64,000 nt of DNA, taken from NCBI GenBank assembly GCA_032622095.1, contig CP136062.1, forward strand, positions 130,097,282-130,161,281, given 5' to 3'. Every line of letters begins with the position of its first letter. The stretch's first letter is position 1. Origin of the DNA: Siphonodentalium dalli (lineage: Eukaryota > Mollusca > Scaphopoda > Gadilida > Siphonodentaliidae). A program made the position numbers and the translations under genes. Under the pieces are notes generated by a model. That model had not been told where the DNA came from, did not search any database, and worked only from the letters and a program-made list of their open reading frames with translations. This document shows positions 46,640 through 59,694 of the stretch, piece by piece.

Positions 46640-46990
46640 CTTTCTCTTCAACCAGAGTTTTCAGACAATGTGACGAGTGCTTCGTCGTTAATGGATAGAG
46701 GTAATTATTGAGATTGTTGCCGCATTTCGTCCCAAGTGAGATGTCATTTTGGTCGAAATTAGCTGCTCTCAGTTTAATTGGCGTGAAATTCCTATTGGTT
46801 CCTCAGTTACCGTGAACAAGGGCAGGTGCCTCGTGTATCTGTGATAAATCATTCACAGCCTACCACAGGGGCACGGCTCAATCCAATAATTTATCGCCAG
46901 CCTCGTTGGGCTTTAGAGAAAGATTTCGACGCATTCAAAGTGGCAAATTTGTGGCATACTTGAGGCTAAATAACTTAGCTTTAGTATAAA
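46640..46990. promoter_or_regulatory. Candidate regulatory stretch
   Basis: Non-repetitive, moderately GC-rich for the window. It includes GGTAATTATTGAG, TTTAATTGGCGTG, CTATTGGTTCC and CAATAATTTATCG. There is no coding frame. Confidence 0.22.
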
Positions 46991-46997
46991 GATATCT

Positions 46998-47513
46998 CTT
47001 CTACGACACACCCGTTCAATGTAACAAGTTTTTTTTTTTAATTTCCTTTTCTTTCATTGTTTGTTTATTTTGGTTTCTGCTTTTTTTGTTAACTTTGTTT
47101 ATTGTTATTGCCGTCTATATATAACTTTTATTCCTCCATTCTGGAGCGTATCAATATGTTACACAAACTGTACATGGATGTATATCATGACTTATACAAA
47201 ATCCAAGTAAGTCAATATATACAGTAAGAGGCATGAAATGATTGTCCAAGCAACAAGATACTTTGTCGGTAACTTACATGCAACTGTTCGCATTGAAAGA
47301 AGAGAGAAACAAAAAGACAGCTTATAGTGAAATTAAATATCTAACAGTCGATGAATTTGACAGGTATTATTTATCTTGATGTAGCCCAAAACAAGTATAT
47401 ATACACACCCGTTGAATGTAATAAGTTTTCTTAATTTCCCTCTCTTTGATTGTTTGTTTGTTTTTATTCTGCGGGTTTTTTTGTGTTAACTTTGTTGTTA
47501 TTGCCGTCGACTT
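46998..47513. repeat. Local duplication, two ~110-bp copies
   Basis: The stretch ACACCCGTTCAATGTAACAA ... GTTAACTTTG ... TTATTGCCGTC at about 47008-47113 recurs at about 47405-47509 with scattered changes. The 290 bp between them are unremarkable. Confidence 0.7.
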
Positions 47514-49049
47514 TTGATTCAGTTCCCTCGATAATTTCTATCACTTCAATAAAGTAAGACATTCTGAGGCACATAGAGCTTGTATGTAATCATTTGATAC
47601 AGTGATCAATCTAATTTTATTCCAGGAACATAACAAAAGTGTGTAATTACCAGATCTAACAACAACTATCAACGTCTTCAGATCAACCAGGAACGATTAA
47701 TAATAACGAACCAAAGCCGGACGCTTTGGGTCGTATATAGACTATATCTGATTTTGTGACGTCACCTATTATTATCTAATACGACACTGCTGTTTTTAAT
47801 TTTTGCGAGCACTTTTGTTGCACAGTAGATCGATGGGCTTAAAGCATTAATGCCGTAATCTGAAATAAACGTGTGCGTCTTTCAATGGCCGGCGTTCCAA
47901 AATGAGGGGAGTTACTATCGGAATTATGCACAGTGAAGTTCATTCGTAGCCGCGGTTTACATTTTATTGAGAACATAATTATAACATATTATGGACTGTC
48001 AAATATTTGCATTGGAGTTGCTTAAAATATAAATTTCGCGTGCAATGGGAAAATCACTCTGGCTGGGCTGGAGACAATACTGGAATCGAAATCGAAATTC
48101 GTGATGCAAGCAAACGTTATTATATCGCGTTTAAATTATCCTAATATTACATAGTACATACGTGAATCTGATAATCCTCAGATATCCTTCTATTTTCATG
48201 AATCGACAAGAAACACATACTTATGAACAAAGCAGAAGATACATTCAGGTTATCGCAAATTCGATCAATGGTGAAAGCTACATGATGACGTTGTTCGTCG
48301 AGTTTCGTTGAAAATTACATGATGACATTTTATGAATGAAATGAACATGATGAAATCGACAAGATTCTTCGTATAGTACACATCTCAATCGGATTGCGCA
48401 CACATCGTCAATAATGTAAAGTTTAATTTCAGTAAAATACTCCCGTCTATAGACAACAACCAACAGTCTTGACTTTTGAATACTTTCAGTTTGATGTTGG
48501 TAGTTTATATTCTCTAATAACTTGTACAAAAGGAACGGCTTTTAAACGTTTTTTATTTAGGTATTAAGTCTGAGTCGGTGAGCTCGTAGTCTGTTTGCAT
48601 TGTGCATCTCTGATTTCTCACATGTCTTGATGTATGATATGATTGACCTAATTGCTATAGGACCCACTGTCGATGTACCCGTGTGCATGTCTGGAATGTA
48701 ATATATCATAATCACACCACGATATAAGTTAATCTTCTGTGAAGTTATTTTATGGGATTAAAAATACACAGATATATCCTAGCTAATGCGTGTGTTTTAG
48801 CTGTGGTTCGTTAATTACGCTAGCGTATATATGGTCATATTATAATTTACTGTTACATATTGAATCTCTTTATACGAGAACTATTTTCTAAGGTATAGAT
48901 TCACAAAATTCATTAACTGAACTTAGTTCCGTTTTAGCAAACAATAGCTCTGATTTAAGCGTACGGATATAAGTTTGGTTGTTTCTGGGGTTGTTTTCCG
49001 TAGACCCAATGATATATAATGACTCCCGCTACACAGCAGACAATCACCC

Positions 49050-49430
49050 CACCTTGTTGGGCCTGCAAAATGTCGAGTTAATTAACAAAACGTTCTCACA
49101 CATCAACTCATATTTATAACGTGCGAAATGTAACTGCTGGTTGATAGCTAATATGGCCACATGGCTTCTTAAATAATTAAAGAGACACCAATAAAGTTGA
49201 TTTGGTACATAACACCAGCGTCAGACAAGAATAGTGTCAGCCAACTAATCTGATTGGCGAGATAGCAACGGATGAAGGTGCGTTCGTTCTGGCAGCCGTT
49301 ATGTCCTGCGGGAGCACACCAGTTACGTTGGAACTAATTGGAGCGATAAGAGGAACTCGATAGGGGCGACTGGCGATCATTCCTTCGGGTTATTATGCAA
49401 CAATACAAGATCTATGTTCCCTTCCGAACA
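49050..49430. promoter_or_regulatory. Candidate regulatory stretch
   Basis: Contains TTAATTAA at 49078-49085, AATAATTAAAG, CCAATAAAGTTG (caudal/Hox-type) and GGAACTAATTGGAGCG in a block without repeats or frames. Motif-based inference only. Confidence 0.22.
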
Positions 49431-49859
49431 TTAGCTAGAAGTGTCATGATGAAGATTAGAACGGAAAACCATGTTTAATGGTTACCAGAGGAATGCCTGC
49501 CATGTCCAAGGCTTATCGCGTATGAGACGGTTTTAGTTGCAGAGCGTGAGGTGTTTAGCGGTAATATCACCGATATGGTTAACTAATGGATGTCCATTTA
49601 GATAAGAGTGGTGTAACAAACTGTCAATAAGATCTGGTTCTTTTGTGACCGACAGACCAAGAAAAACGCAGCTAAAGACCAGAATGTTCATGAAGTCATT
49701 GTGTTAAACGAAATATGAGCATATTTTGGAATCGAAGCTTGTGGGTTCGAGTTTCATATTCGCATCTATATTATTTCTGAAAGCGTTAAGAACACAGCAA
49801 AAAACGAGATGTGTTCACAGAGTAATTTCACGAGGCGACTGAACTTTCTCAGCATGGCG

Positions 49860-51900
49860 CCTGACGCATGAAGATTACTATAGACGAACATCATTTTTAT
49901 CACGCAACAACCCAATTATTGAAAACTCCCCACCACTGTCATCATCTCGCGACTTCATCTACCCCCCCCCCCACCCTCTGGTCTTCTAGTTTCTCCCCTC
50001 TCCCTCTGCCTCCTGCTATCCCTAACACTGTCTTCTCCATTTCTATCCATCCCTAACTCAAATTCAGTTATATATATCAATTTCCCCTAAAACAATGATT
50101 TCCAACCCTGACCTATACCCCTCCCTCACTTATTTGGGACGGGGCATGCAGCCAAAGAGGAGAAGACTTCATATAAGCCCTCGGGCTGTTGCCTGCTCCT
50201 CGTTTCCATACACTAATTATCTATGTTGCATATATGTGTTATCTGTATATTATATATGTTTGGGTTTGGAAATAAAAATATGTTTACACTAACTTTCTCA
50301 GCACTCATGCAGGCTCAATAAAATCACTGCACCTGTACGAACAGAATTGTTTGTATGTATGCAATATTATGAACACAATTTCACTTCAATATTACATTGT
50401 GCAGGCCGGACCACCATGGTACATTTTTTGGTATAGTTATTCAAGACTAGTTTTTAGTGAAGGATGAAACATTCTCAGCAAATAAGGGTTCACATCAGAA
50501 AATATAATGGGAGTAGAATGTTGGGGATATTTACAGGTTGTTCTGCGAGACAAATTTAGTGTATATGCGTGTAACGTTCATTATAACCATATACACACAC
50601 GATGATAAGATGATATTCGTGTGTGTGAGAGAGTGCATAACACCCATGGTTGAGATATATGAGCGAACAGACGGACACAAGGACGGACGGAGGGATGGAC
50701 GGACTCATATAATCGAGTATACCCCTCATCTTTTTGGATTGGGGTATAATTATCAAAAATATAGTTATTGCAAACTTTTATAATTGACCTAGCGCACCTG
50801 CCAGTTAACTATGATGACTGTTCAATGATATGCCTACTTTGGTTTCCTGAAAACTGCTTCATACACAACTTTTGCTCAGGAGATTTGCATTCCAAAATTT
50901 TCACTTGACCTCCACCTTAATCAACTGGATGTACTGTACCATTGCTTTTCCAAACATTGACTGAACACGACGTACCGATAATGGGTTGTGTCTGCGATAG
51001 ATGTAACCAACTCGGAATTGTGCTCTTATATACATTTCGGCAATTGTATTCAATTCTTATCGAGGCGTATTTCGGATTTGACGGACAATTATAAACTTAA
51101 TGACCGATTGGTGCGCGCAGTATGGCTAATCGGAGAATTGGCTATTATGTAGGTTGATATAGTTACCGAAGGACTACATTTACATGAATAGTATTACATG
51201 TATATTAGTTTAGGTTTTGTCGTGCGATAATTTTTAACAGTTGAAAATTCAATGCTTGCATGCTTGAAACAATAAGCATGAAATTTGATGTTAGACACCC
51301 CTTCCACTGGAGACGCTGTAAAGGTATATCCCTTCTGTCATGTTTCTATAGCTATCAGTCAGAGTGATATTGTACTGAAAATCGTTGAAAAGAATGGCTT
51401 CGTGCATATATTATGGCACCATACATAAAAGTCATATAAAATGAAATTGTTCAGTGAAATAACTTTTCATTAAGTTAGATATTGAACGTTCGTTATTAAA
51501 AAAAATTATGTTTGTAAAATAATGTATGATCGCGATAATAACCATCTATTATCATATAAGATGGACGCGGTGAACATATAGCCATGTTTTAAAGTCAGTT
51601 TAATAGCCTGCAATTTGGTCTTCGTGATACTTGCCATTTCTTCGAGCAATACTTGAGTACACTGTCACTGAATTTATAACACGAAAATTGTCGCTGCAGC
51701 GTATCCTCTCGCAAATACGCTCAAAATCGACCCATAATGTGAAATAGGTATACATAATGTGATTACTTGATTCTGAAACAAGCAAATAATGAACTCTTAG
51801 CCATTATTTCGTTTTATGACGCGGGCCACAATGGAAACACCTGTTAAAGAGCGTACACCTGAACAGTCGTGGGTTGGCTTATTTGTGTCATTGTCCGCAC
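49860..51900. other. Non-coding; poly-C tract and simple repeats
   Basis: A C-rich tract lies at 49960-49976, followed by pyrimidine-rich DNA to about 50040. A GGACGGACGGAGGGATGGAC block is at about 50681-50702. No gene or structured element is supported. Confidence 0.4.
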
Positions 51901-51996
51901 ATAATCTGCTTAGAATCGCCTCATTATGAGTCGATAATGTGACTAACATTTTTAGCACATTATCGACTCAAAATGAGGTGATTCTAAGCAGATTGT
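51901..51996. repeat. 96-bp palindrome
   Basis: ATAATCTGCTTAGAATCGCC... pairs with its inverse ending at 51996, with three mismatches over 41-bp arms and a 14-base loop (ACTAACATTTTTAG). Confidence 0.88.
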
Positions 51997-52329
51997 CTAC
52001 CTAAAACAAGTTCTGTTATAAGCAGACAATGTGCCTGTTTTTGGGAGAAGAGAAGAGATGAGGCTCCGCTGAGTTACGTCAATTATTATGTACTATATAT
52101 AGACTGGGGAGTTATGCGTACAAAACACTGTGCATGTATTCCTTCTGTATAATGTAACTATAGTCTGATAGGCAATGCATGCAAATGCTCCGGAACAGTC
52201 ACGCGTACTCAACAGTTTCGGCCGTAAGAACTATTTCCGTGTCGCAGAAGATATGCACAGCTTTAAAGTTACGTTACTGGTTAAATTTTTTTAACCAGAA
52301 ATATAAATTCCTGTGCTAATTTCATTCTT

Positions 52330-52830
52330 TAACTCATTAAGCGATCCTTTATTAGTCTTTTCTCGGATGGCGGAAGGTCGGCTATAAACAAAGTTTCATT
52401 AGGCGCCCATGACCGACGTCATGCGGAGTTTGTGTGATGTCTCAATGTTTACCGTAAACATATGATAAAATCTATTATTTGATTGGATTGCTGGGGAGAT
52501 GAACAAGTCTAATATATCATCCACGCGGTCGGTGCGCGTGTGTGTTTCTCAACGCCTTTAATTGTTTATAAACAAACACAACTTTATGGATTTGCCTTCA
52601 AAGAAACTGCGGTAATAATTTGCGGTGGAATTATAATACAACGTCAAGGCATCAGTTCCGAATCGCCGCCTGATATGGGTCGCCATTCTCCCTGCTCTTT
52701 GAAGATTTTAATTTGTTTGTTCACACGTTATAATTTGCACGTAATTAGTGGATTATTTTTGTTAATTAGATTAACTAGCGTTAGCAGCAACGGTACCAGT
52801 ATGCCCGCAGGGAGCATAGCGTAATCAGAT
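52330..52830. promoter_or_regulatory. Candidate regulatory stretch with forkhead palindrome
   Basis: GTTTATAAAC at 52564-52573, extended by CAAACA, forms inverted forkhead-type sites. ACTTTATGG (Hox/Cdx type) follows, with CGTAATTAGTGG and GTTAATTAGATTAA near 52740-52775. TGACCGACGTCATG and CATAGGAT-like phrases lie upstream. The stretch is unique in the window and more complex than its flanks. A 94-codon frame crosses it but has no family resemblance. Confidence 0.28.
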
Positions 52831-53201
52831 ATCACAGTAATAATCCGGAATTGAAGACGGTATCAGTATTAATCGACACGGGATTTTAATAATCAACAAA
52901 TGTCCCTACGCCTCATTTGGGTCTGGGACTTTAGTTGTTTTGTTTTTACAGAAACATACAAACCACAAGGATATTACAACATGGACAGACTGAATATTCA
53001 TATCATCTGTATATGTATACAGGTTATGCGATTTTGAGCATTGTAGTATGCATGTATCATGGTTTGTAAACTGGTGCCATATTATGACTGAGTATACTGA
53101 GCACCACTGATTCTAAACTCACCATAAACTGGCGTGGGGTGTATACATAAGATGGACTTTGTCTGTTGCTTCATGGAATCCATCTGTCCCATTTGTATTA
53201 A

Positions 53202-53463
53202 CCCGTTCTATACTATAAAGCATCATTCATGACTAACTGTCCCATAGGAATTTTTCATATAATAGGTTCAACAAACGGTCATTTTGTTGAACTTATTATC
53301 TAAACATTTCCCTCACTGTTATATATATGGCTCTTTCTGCACATTTATTTATATGTCGTCTCCTTTTATCGCCGTAACACCACTCAAAATGAATAATATA
53401 TAGACCATTCTGATGTACACTTTTTTTTATTTCACTGGGAGAATCGATTTAGTATAGAAAGGG
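53202..53463. mobile_element. piggyBac-like MITE (family P3)
   Basis: TTAA flanks at 53198-53201 and 53464-53467. The left tip CCCGTTCTATACTA and, inverted from the right, CCCTTTCTATACTAAA form the TIR. An internal inverted pair (GGTTCAACAAA / TTTGTTGAACT) lies near 53265-53297. Non-coding, 262 bp. Confidence 0.8.
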
Positions 53464-53624
53464 TTAATGTTGTCACATGATCTGTAGCATACATGCGTGC
53501 ATGCTGCCAGAAACTTCCGACTTCGGATATATATACAAGCTGAAACAGGCTTTTTATTCTAGATTCAGCTCCTTGCTCAATTCAACAAAAAAACTCTTCT
53601 TTTTTTTTCTTAACTTCATTTTGT

Positions 53625-53790
53625 TTTTAAATCAAAATTTTGAAAAACTAACGCCGTTATACATCCGTCGTGCATGTTACCCCGACACACCACACCAAAT
53701 TTGGTTGAAATCGGTCCAAATGTCAGGGAGAAAAACGCGAACAGACAAACTCTTTCCTATAAGTTTTTCCTAAATTCCTCTTTTATATAA
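53625..53790 (-). repeat. Dispersed repeat, GTCTGTCTG type (copy 3)
   Basis: Plus-strand phrases TTTTGAAAAACTAACGCCGT, TTACCCCGACACACCACACC, AAATTTGGTTGAAATCGGTC and GGGAGAAAAACGCG follow the same order as copies 1 and 2. The GTCTG block is short here. Confidence 0.65.
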
Positions 53791-56123
53791 AAAGATACCA
53801 ATTGATGAGAAGAAAACAACGTATATTGATCGGATAACATATATACATTGTAAGACCATGCAGCCAGGAAGAAGAAGTCTACTCTTATGAGAAAACAAGG
53901 AATAAAATCGAAAAGTTGCTTTACCGAATAGGTTGCATGAGTGAGACACCACAAGTAATTTAAATTGGGTCTATATGGACAATAACAATTATAATGTGAC
54001 AGCGAAAAAAACCCCAAACAATCGAAGTATAAATAGCGATGTTCCACGTATTTCGTCTTTATTCTAAAAGTGCTGCAAGCTGGCTTGCTGAGGGACGATT
54101 TCTCAATGATCAATCAGACTTAGATAGTTGGGAAACTTTAGATCGAAAATAGATTGAGATTGTCCTGATATTATAATTTTCGAACCAATATCGGTCAAAA
54201 TGTTAGGCTTAAATTGTCATCTGTATAGTTGGAATTTTCTAACCAATGGGAGTATTTGGTTGCAACCTTCGGACAAGCTGAAAATCATCACCCATAAAAC
54301 TCCAACTGAACGAGATACAGTCTATAAGTTACATGTAAATACAGACCCACATATAAATAGTGGATCTGATTACCTGTTGAAGACATTCCCCGAACCGCGG
54401 ATTCCACGTCATTAACGCCAATCAGAACTCACTATATTAGTAGCCCCATGATAAAACTGTCCAATCGAAGCGACTATAACGTAACACGATGTGAGGTAAC
54501 GTGGATAATCCAGCACCAGTGTGTCAGTATGACTCTTGAGTGAATGTTTACGCCGACTGAATGAGGTACAAATGAAGTTTCCCAAAATTGGCAATCCTGT
54601 ATCTCTATAATGCGTGCATGCATTAGGAAATTCGAATTGGATACCCACAACAAATCGCCTTCAAGTCACGTCCCAGATTATTAGGCATGTTGGAACCATA
54701 TATAGCGGTGTTTCACGTATGGATTCTTTCTTCTAAATGTATGGGTCTGCTCTTCTGTAGATCTTGCCGTGAATCTCTACTCTGGCTACGCTGCAAATTA
54801 GATATTCACGTCTTGATCTCATGGCGATGCATATATAGTTATATACTCACTTGGTGAGAAAAAATCTCAACCGTTCTTTGGTCGCTGTAGCTATATATAT
54901 ATAGTCTTACTCTACATCCAATACAACAGCAATATAGCAACACCACCAACAAGATCGAAATCAGTGCGCGTTTCAATGTGCACCACTACAGATGACATAA
55001 TAGAATAGTATTGTATATTATCATGATTGTGCGAGTTTTCACGCACACCACACTGACCACAGATAACATAATAATTGTTTAGTATAGACGCCAAAAAGTA
55101 CACAATAGATCTGAACCTGTATCATAGTAATAAATGTATAGAACATTGTACTATTATACTAGTTTCCTCGCGAAGTGTTACGTCCTGTCCAAACCGTTTA
55201 AGCTCTGCGTATGAGTTGTTTATATGTTTACAGCTCTGTTCGTCAAGGGAATCTGAATATAAACATTCCACCAATTTTGAAAAACTTAACTTTTGAGTTT
55301 CAAGCCTGGGTGGTATGTACGACACATCATGCAGGGAAATAGTCAGAATTCGTCCAGTCGATACCATGGCCTATTGTGGGCCTCTAATTAGATTCTTGTC
55401 GAACGTCAGACAACTATGTCATAACATATCTCTCAATATGATGCCATCTTATCTTGAAATGGGAATGAGGTGAAGATTTGAAGTCCGGGGGCTTGCATGC
55501 AGCACTTAAACAATAGCCATATTTATTCGTAATTTTAATTTGATCCTGGGTGCCAAATCAGAATATATATAGCACCAAAACCCAAATGTCATGCATATGT
55601 ATCTACATGTTTATTTTTCTTGTGTAAATACATCTTGTTTTGGTTGGCATGCATGCTGTTTGAGTCGCTATATATAGATAGAGCATGGCAAGACGTCAGG
55701 TGTTATTCAAGTCGCACGGTGGGAGGGAATACCAGGGGTTAACTTAATTCAAAGGGTTAACATCAAAAGGAATTCACGTCACTACATTACAATGGCGTCC
55801 ATGCAGGTATAAGCTTCTGATAAACATGATCATATGCCAGAATCAAGTTATCTTCCCTTTGCATGACCGAGCTTCGTCGTCGCTGTTGGCCTATAAATGG
55901 CGGCCCAACATGCATGGGTATACTATACGTATACACGTGTTCTTTCTTTTGAGAAGACCTACATTTTACAGTTCATACACTCGCAAGTTCGCACGGTATG
56001 TTTTGAAGGCATTTCGTCGTAGAAAACGATATGATGCCAGAATATGAATTAAACATGTATATAAAATCATAATTAAAATGTATCTTTACCAAAGCAAACG
56101 AAATGCGAAATATACAATTTATG
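53791..56123. other. Non-coding, no recognised repeat
   Basis: Frames of 60-118 codons at 53757-54113, 54200-54648, 54912-55367 and 55826-56047 overlap on both strands and have no recognisable domains. No inverted repeat was seen. Confidence 0.35.
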
Positions 56124-56251
56124 TATATAGTTCCACATGTAACGGTGACACTGCCATTATAGCCAAATACCTTTATGATTGATTCTTGCGAGATAAATTC
56201 ATGCTATTTACAAGTAACTTTCGGCAGCATCGCTACATGTGGAACTATATA
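56124..56251. mobile_element. Minimal ~128-bp MITE
   Basis: TATATAGTTCCACATGTAAC ... ACTGCC pairs with GGCAGCATCGCTACATGTGG ... AACTATATA at the right. The arms are about 30 bp around a 70-bp centre. Confidence 0.65.
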
Positions 56252-56606
56252 TACGGGGTTTTCACTTCTCAGATAGTTATATATAGCTGTGGAACAGATG
56301 CATTTTATATGAATTCCTGCATGCGTTTGTTTTCTGCATGGTACATGCATTGTATAAAGCCTTCTGTGCTGTTCTGTGTCGAAATGCCTGCTAAAAATGC
56401 CAGGCAAAATTTCCAGTGTGTAAACGTGCCCTTATATATAGCTATATGAACCCTGACGTCCTTATATATTATATATCACGTGATTTTACCATTGTTATGT
56501 TTACAATTACGCTATTTCCGAAAGATTAATATTCTGCCCCAAATATCAAAGAATATTCACGCGTTTTTCCCTAAAATAATAACAATTTCAACGTTCTCCG
56601 CCTTAA

Positions 56607-57099
56607 AGGCACGTGCAGCCTTAAATTCTCGAAAATATTCATATTTTTTCCAAACACCGTAAACAGAAAAACATTAAAACGCATACAGTTCCGTTCATAT
56701 ATACCATGACCATCGCGTAAACAGCGTGTTATCATAAAGACCTACTATATTTTACCTAAACAAGAGCCTGATTGTGTCACAGAAGACAGCACAATGCTAC
56801 TGGCTAATCACACACAAATGGCATAAACGCTCTTTATTAGTTCCATATCAGGTATTCACCAACAAAGAACGCTCTTTATGATTACCATCATAATATAAAC
56901 AAACACAAGAAAAGTTACTTTTTATGCTGTTGTTTACATAACAATGGTCAAACATATGACCATAACATACTGTTTATGCGATATTTCTCATGTATACGGA
57001 CAAAGACTATCTACATTTTGATGTTCTTTCTGTTTGTGGCGGTTTTTGACGGGTGGATATATTTTCACAGGATACCCACCGCCAAGGCCGCACGTGCCT
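56607..57099 (+). mobile_element. TTAA MITE (family M1, copy C)
   Basis: AGGCACGTGCAGCCTT to GGCCGCACGTGCCT with TTAA at 56603-56606 and 57100-57103. It is almost identical to copy B, which argues for recent mobility. Non-coding. Confidence 0.93.
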
Positions 57100-57598
57100 T
57101 TAACATTTGGAGCTCTTCTTGTGCCAGCTCCTTGATATATATAGCGACGAAGGAGATTCACATTTTGAAACTTGTTTATTTTATAATTTAGCATCACGAG
57201 CTTTCGACTGTTCTTGTGATGTTTATCGAGTTTGCTAAAGGTCAAAAGAACGACCGAAAGCTTGTGATATTATACTTTGGGGAGGAGCAATCCTAGTTTT
57301 AATTAAAATAGAGTAAATTCCGTATTGAACCTTCAGGAAAATCAGTGGTGAGGAAAGACCAAATTTATCATTACACGTATATATGTATTTGTACCGTATC
57401 AAAGTTTTCCGTTGGGGAATAAACGTCCACATCGCCCATGTCTCTTCGTATTGACTTCGTTGTCGTCGTCTAATTTTCGCAAAACTCATTTTCTTGGCGT
57501 AATTGGAATTTACTATATAGAGGTATATGTTAGTTAGACCCTGAATTCCCAGTGGTCTAAACTGTTAGATTCAATAAAACAAATGGATCGGAGTTGAC

Positions 57599-57683
57599 TA
57601 TGCCAAAATAGTGGTACGAGAGTAGGAAAAGTCCACTCGTTTGGTGGACTATTCCTCCTCTCGTGCCACAGTATTTTGACATA
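57599..57683. repeat. 85-bp palindrome
   Basis: TATGCCAAAATAGTGGTACG..AGTCCAC folds onto GTGGACTATTCC...CAGTATTTTGACATA around TCGTTTG. About 37-bp arms with several mismatches. Confidence 0.75.
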
Positions 57684-58508
57684 TACAAGTAGTCGACCCC
57701 ACAATATTTTCATGTTACATTTTTAGTTATTGTTATAATTAGTGGTTCAGGTAATGATATTCTTGAACAAATTTATTGGTAGTACCTACTATTTCATTGA
57801 GAGACCCCCCCCCCTATATAATTTTACCTAACGTAGGCCTATCATTGTTTTTGAAAATTGAAAATTGAAAAACATGGAATGCATGCAGTTGACAGAAATA
57901 TATAGATAAGTTACCCAATTTGTGTTGGACTTAAGTCACATGCATATGACACTCGAATGTGGGAAATGAAATTTCCGCTTTCAATATATACATGTGTTAT
58001 AAACAATTGCCTCTTCGTATACTCTTATGGTGCATATAAAACGGAATATAATATAATTCGTTTCTTATTTATCTGTAGACTGACGAAACAGAGAAAATGG
58101 TTCATGAATTTCTTGTGGAAATATATCATATATTTGATAATATTGCCAGCGACCGGCGTATATAGAGTAACATATATATATATAATTTGTCGCATATTTG
58201 AAGTTGGACGTGATTTTGTTTTTAGGTATTCCAATTTAACTTTGTGTGTCCCCTCTAGAACAATTTACAAGATACAATGTACTGGAAAGTGGATTTTGAG
58301 TTCAGAGGATGGTACTTTCTCTTCGTGTTTGTTTCAAATGCTATATCCGCTCTCACACTGCATTATGTAAAAGTTGCCTGTCAATGTTTCGAGTAGTTTG
58401 TCTCAGATGGCAAATGTGTGCTGGAATATAAACGATAATTTCACAAATTATGCATATTTCTCATGCATATATTATAGTTACTAACCGAGCATACATTACT
58501 TCATAAAA

Positions 58509-59345
58509 TCTCAATTTCAAACTATCAATTTGAAGGAAAAAATCATTATCCCTTATACCAAATGTATGCTATACGTAGTACTATGACAACAACTCTTTAC
58601 CCACAAAATATGAGAGATGTTTTCAATCTATGTAAAAAGTGGTTTAAACAAAAAACCCAGATTTGTTGAGGTAGGTCGGTCGAGAATTTGACAGGAAATA
58701 TTTGCAAAAAGACACTGAATTCTAGGCTATGAAACCAACTAGGGTATGCGCTCAGCCTTCCATCTGAAACCAAGACTGCCTGCGTGAAAATAAATCAAAT
58801 ATTTTTCATTGCATATTTAATTTGTTTTGGCAGCCATTTTCAGAACTAATTTTGTGTTAGGAAAAATCACCATAAAACTACATAATGTCTGAAAGGTTAA
58901 TCAGTATTGAGAAATTATGTCTGCCAGATTATTGAAAACGTGGTTCAATAATATTTATGTTGTTTATGTTGTTTTGGTCCTTCACATGATAAAAAATAGT
59001 TCTGCAAATGGCTGCCAAAAAAAAAAATATGGAATGAAAAATGTTTGATTTAATTTCACGCAGACAGACATGATTTCAGATGGTAGACTGCGCGCATATC
59101 CTAGTTGGGTTCATAGTCTAGATAATGCAGTGTTTTTTTTGTTTTTTTTTTGAAAATATTTCCCGTTATTTTCTATCGACCTACTTTAAAAATCTGGGGT
59201 TTTTTTTAACCCACTTAATATAATTTGAACATATCTCTCATATTGTGAGGATGAACATGTGTTGCTATAGTATATCTATTATAGGATATATTGGTTATAG
59301 AGGATAATGATTTCCTCCTTCAAATTGGTAGTTTGAAATTGAGAT
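58509..59345. mobile_element. Large foldback element, ~340-bp arms
   Basis: The left arm starts ATCTCAATTTCAAACTATCA and the right arm ends with its inverse. Paired landmarks include CATTATCCC, CATATTTTGTGGG/ATATTGTGAGG, the GACCTAC block, GGAAATATTTGCAAA, CCATCTGAAA, GCAGCCATTT and TTCTGCAAATGG-like phrases. The centre is near 58925 (GCCAGATTATTGAAAACG). Non-coding. It lies about 340 bp below the candidate poly(A) site of the homeobox gene and, if transcribed, would form a long double-stranded hairpin. Confidence 0.82.
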
Positions 59346-59683
59346 CTTTTGAAAATTCACGAATGGGACGCCTCCTTTTAATTCCACAAGTGACTGTAGC
59401 TGACAGTTGCCGGTCGTTAACATTCAAATATCTATCATAATTAACCGTTCAATAAACCGGATGTCAGTTCGTATAGCTACAAGTATTTAATCGCCCATGC
59501 AATCCATAGTATATGCACCACACACCCTATGTTCTCAAAACATATTCTGTTTGTAACATATTTATGGAGGCGGTGGCTCAGTATGCGTGTAAGCTACACG
59601 CGTGTAACTATACAGACCAATCGTTAATTAATTGTAGAGAATATAGACAACTTTTTAAACAATTCATACTTTAATTCATAACA
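59346..59683. other. Non-coding spacer beyond the homeobox gene
   Basis: No repeat or frame is supported between the foldback and the candidate poly(A) signal. Confidence 0.4.
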
Positions 59684-59688
59684 TATCA

Positions 59689-59694
59689 TTTATT
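59689..59694 (-). terminator. Candidate poly(A) signal of the NK1 gene
   Basis: TTTATT on the plus strand is AATAAA on the minus strand, about 815 bases after the stop codon at 60509-60511. No closer canonical hexamer was found in 59695-60508, which would make this the 3' UTR. RNA evidence is lacking. Confidence 0.4.

Noticed and set aside
49735-49765. GTGGGTTCGAGTTTC as a tRNA or SINE B-box
   Set aside because: No A-box at the right distance and no cloverleaf could be drawn. No tRNA gene is supported in the window.
57957-58370. 137-codon plus-strand frame rich in hydrophobic residues
   Set aside because: Composition reflects AT-rich DNA (many Ile, Tyr, Phe); an overlapping minus frame exists and no family is recognised.
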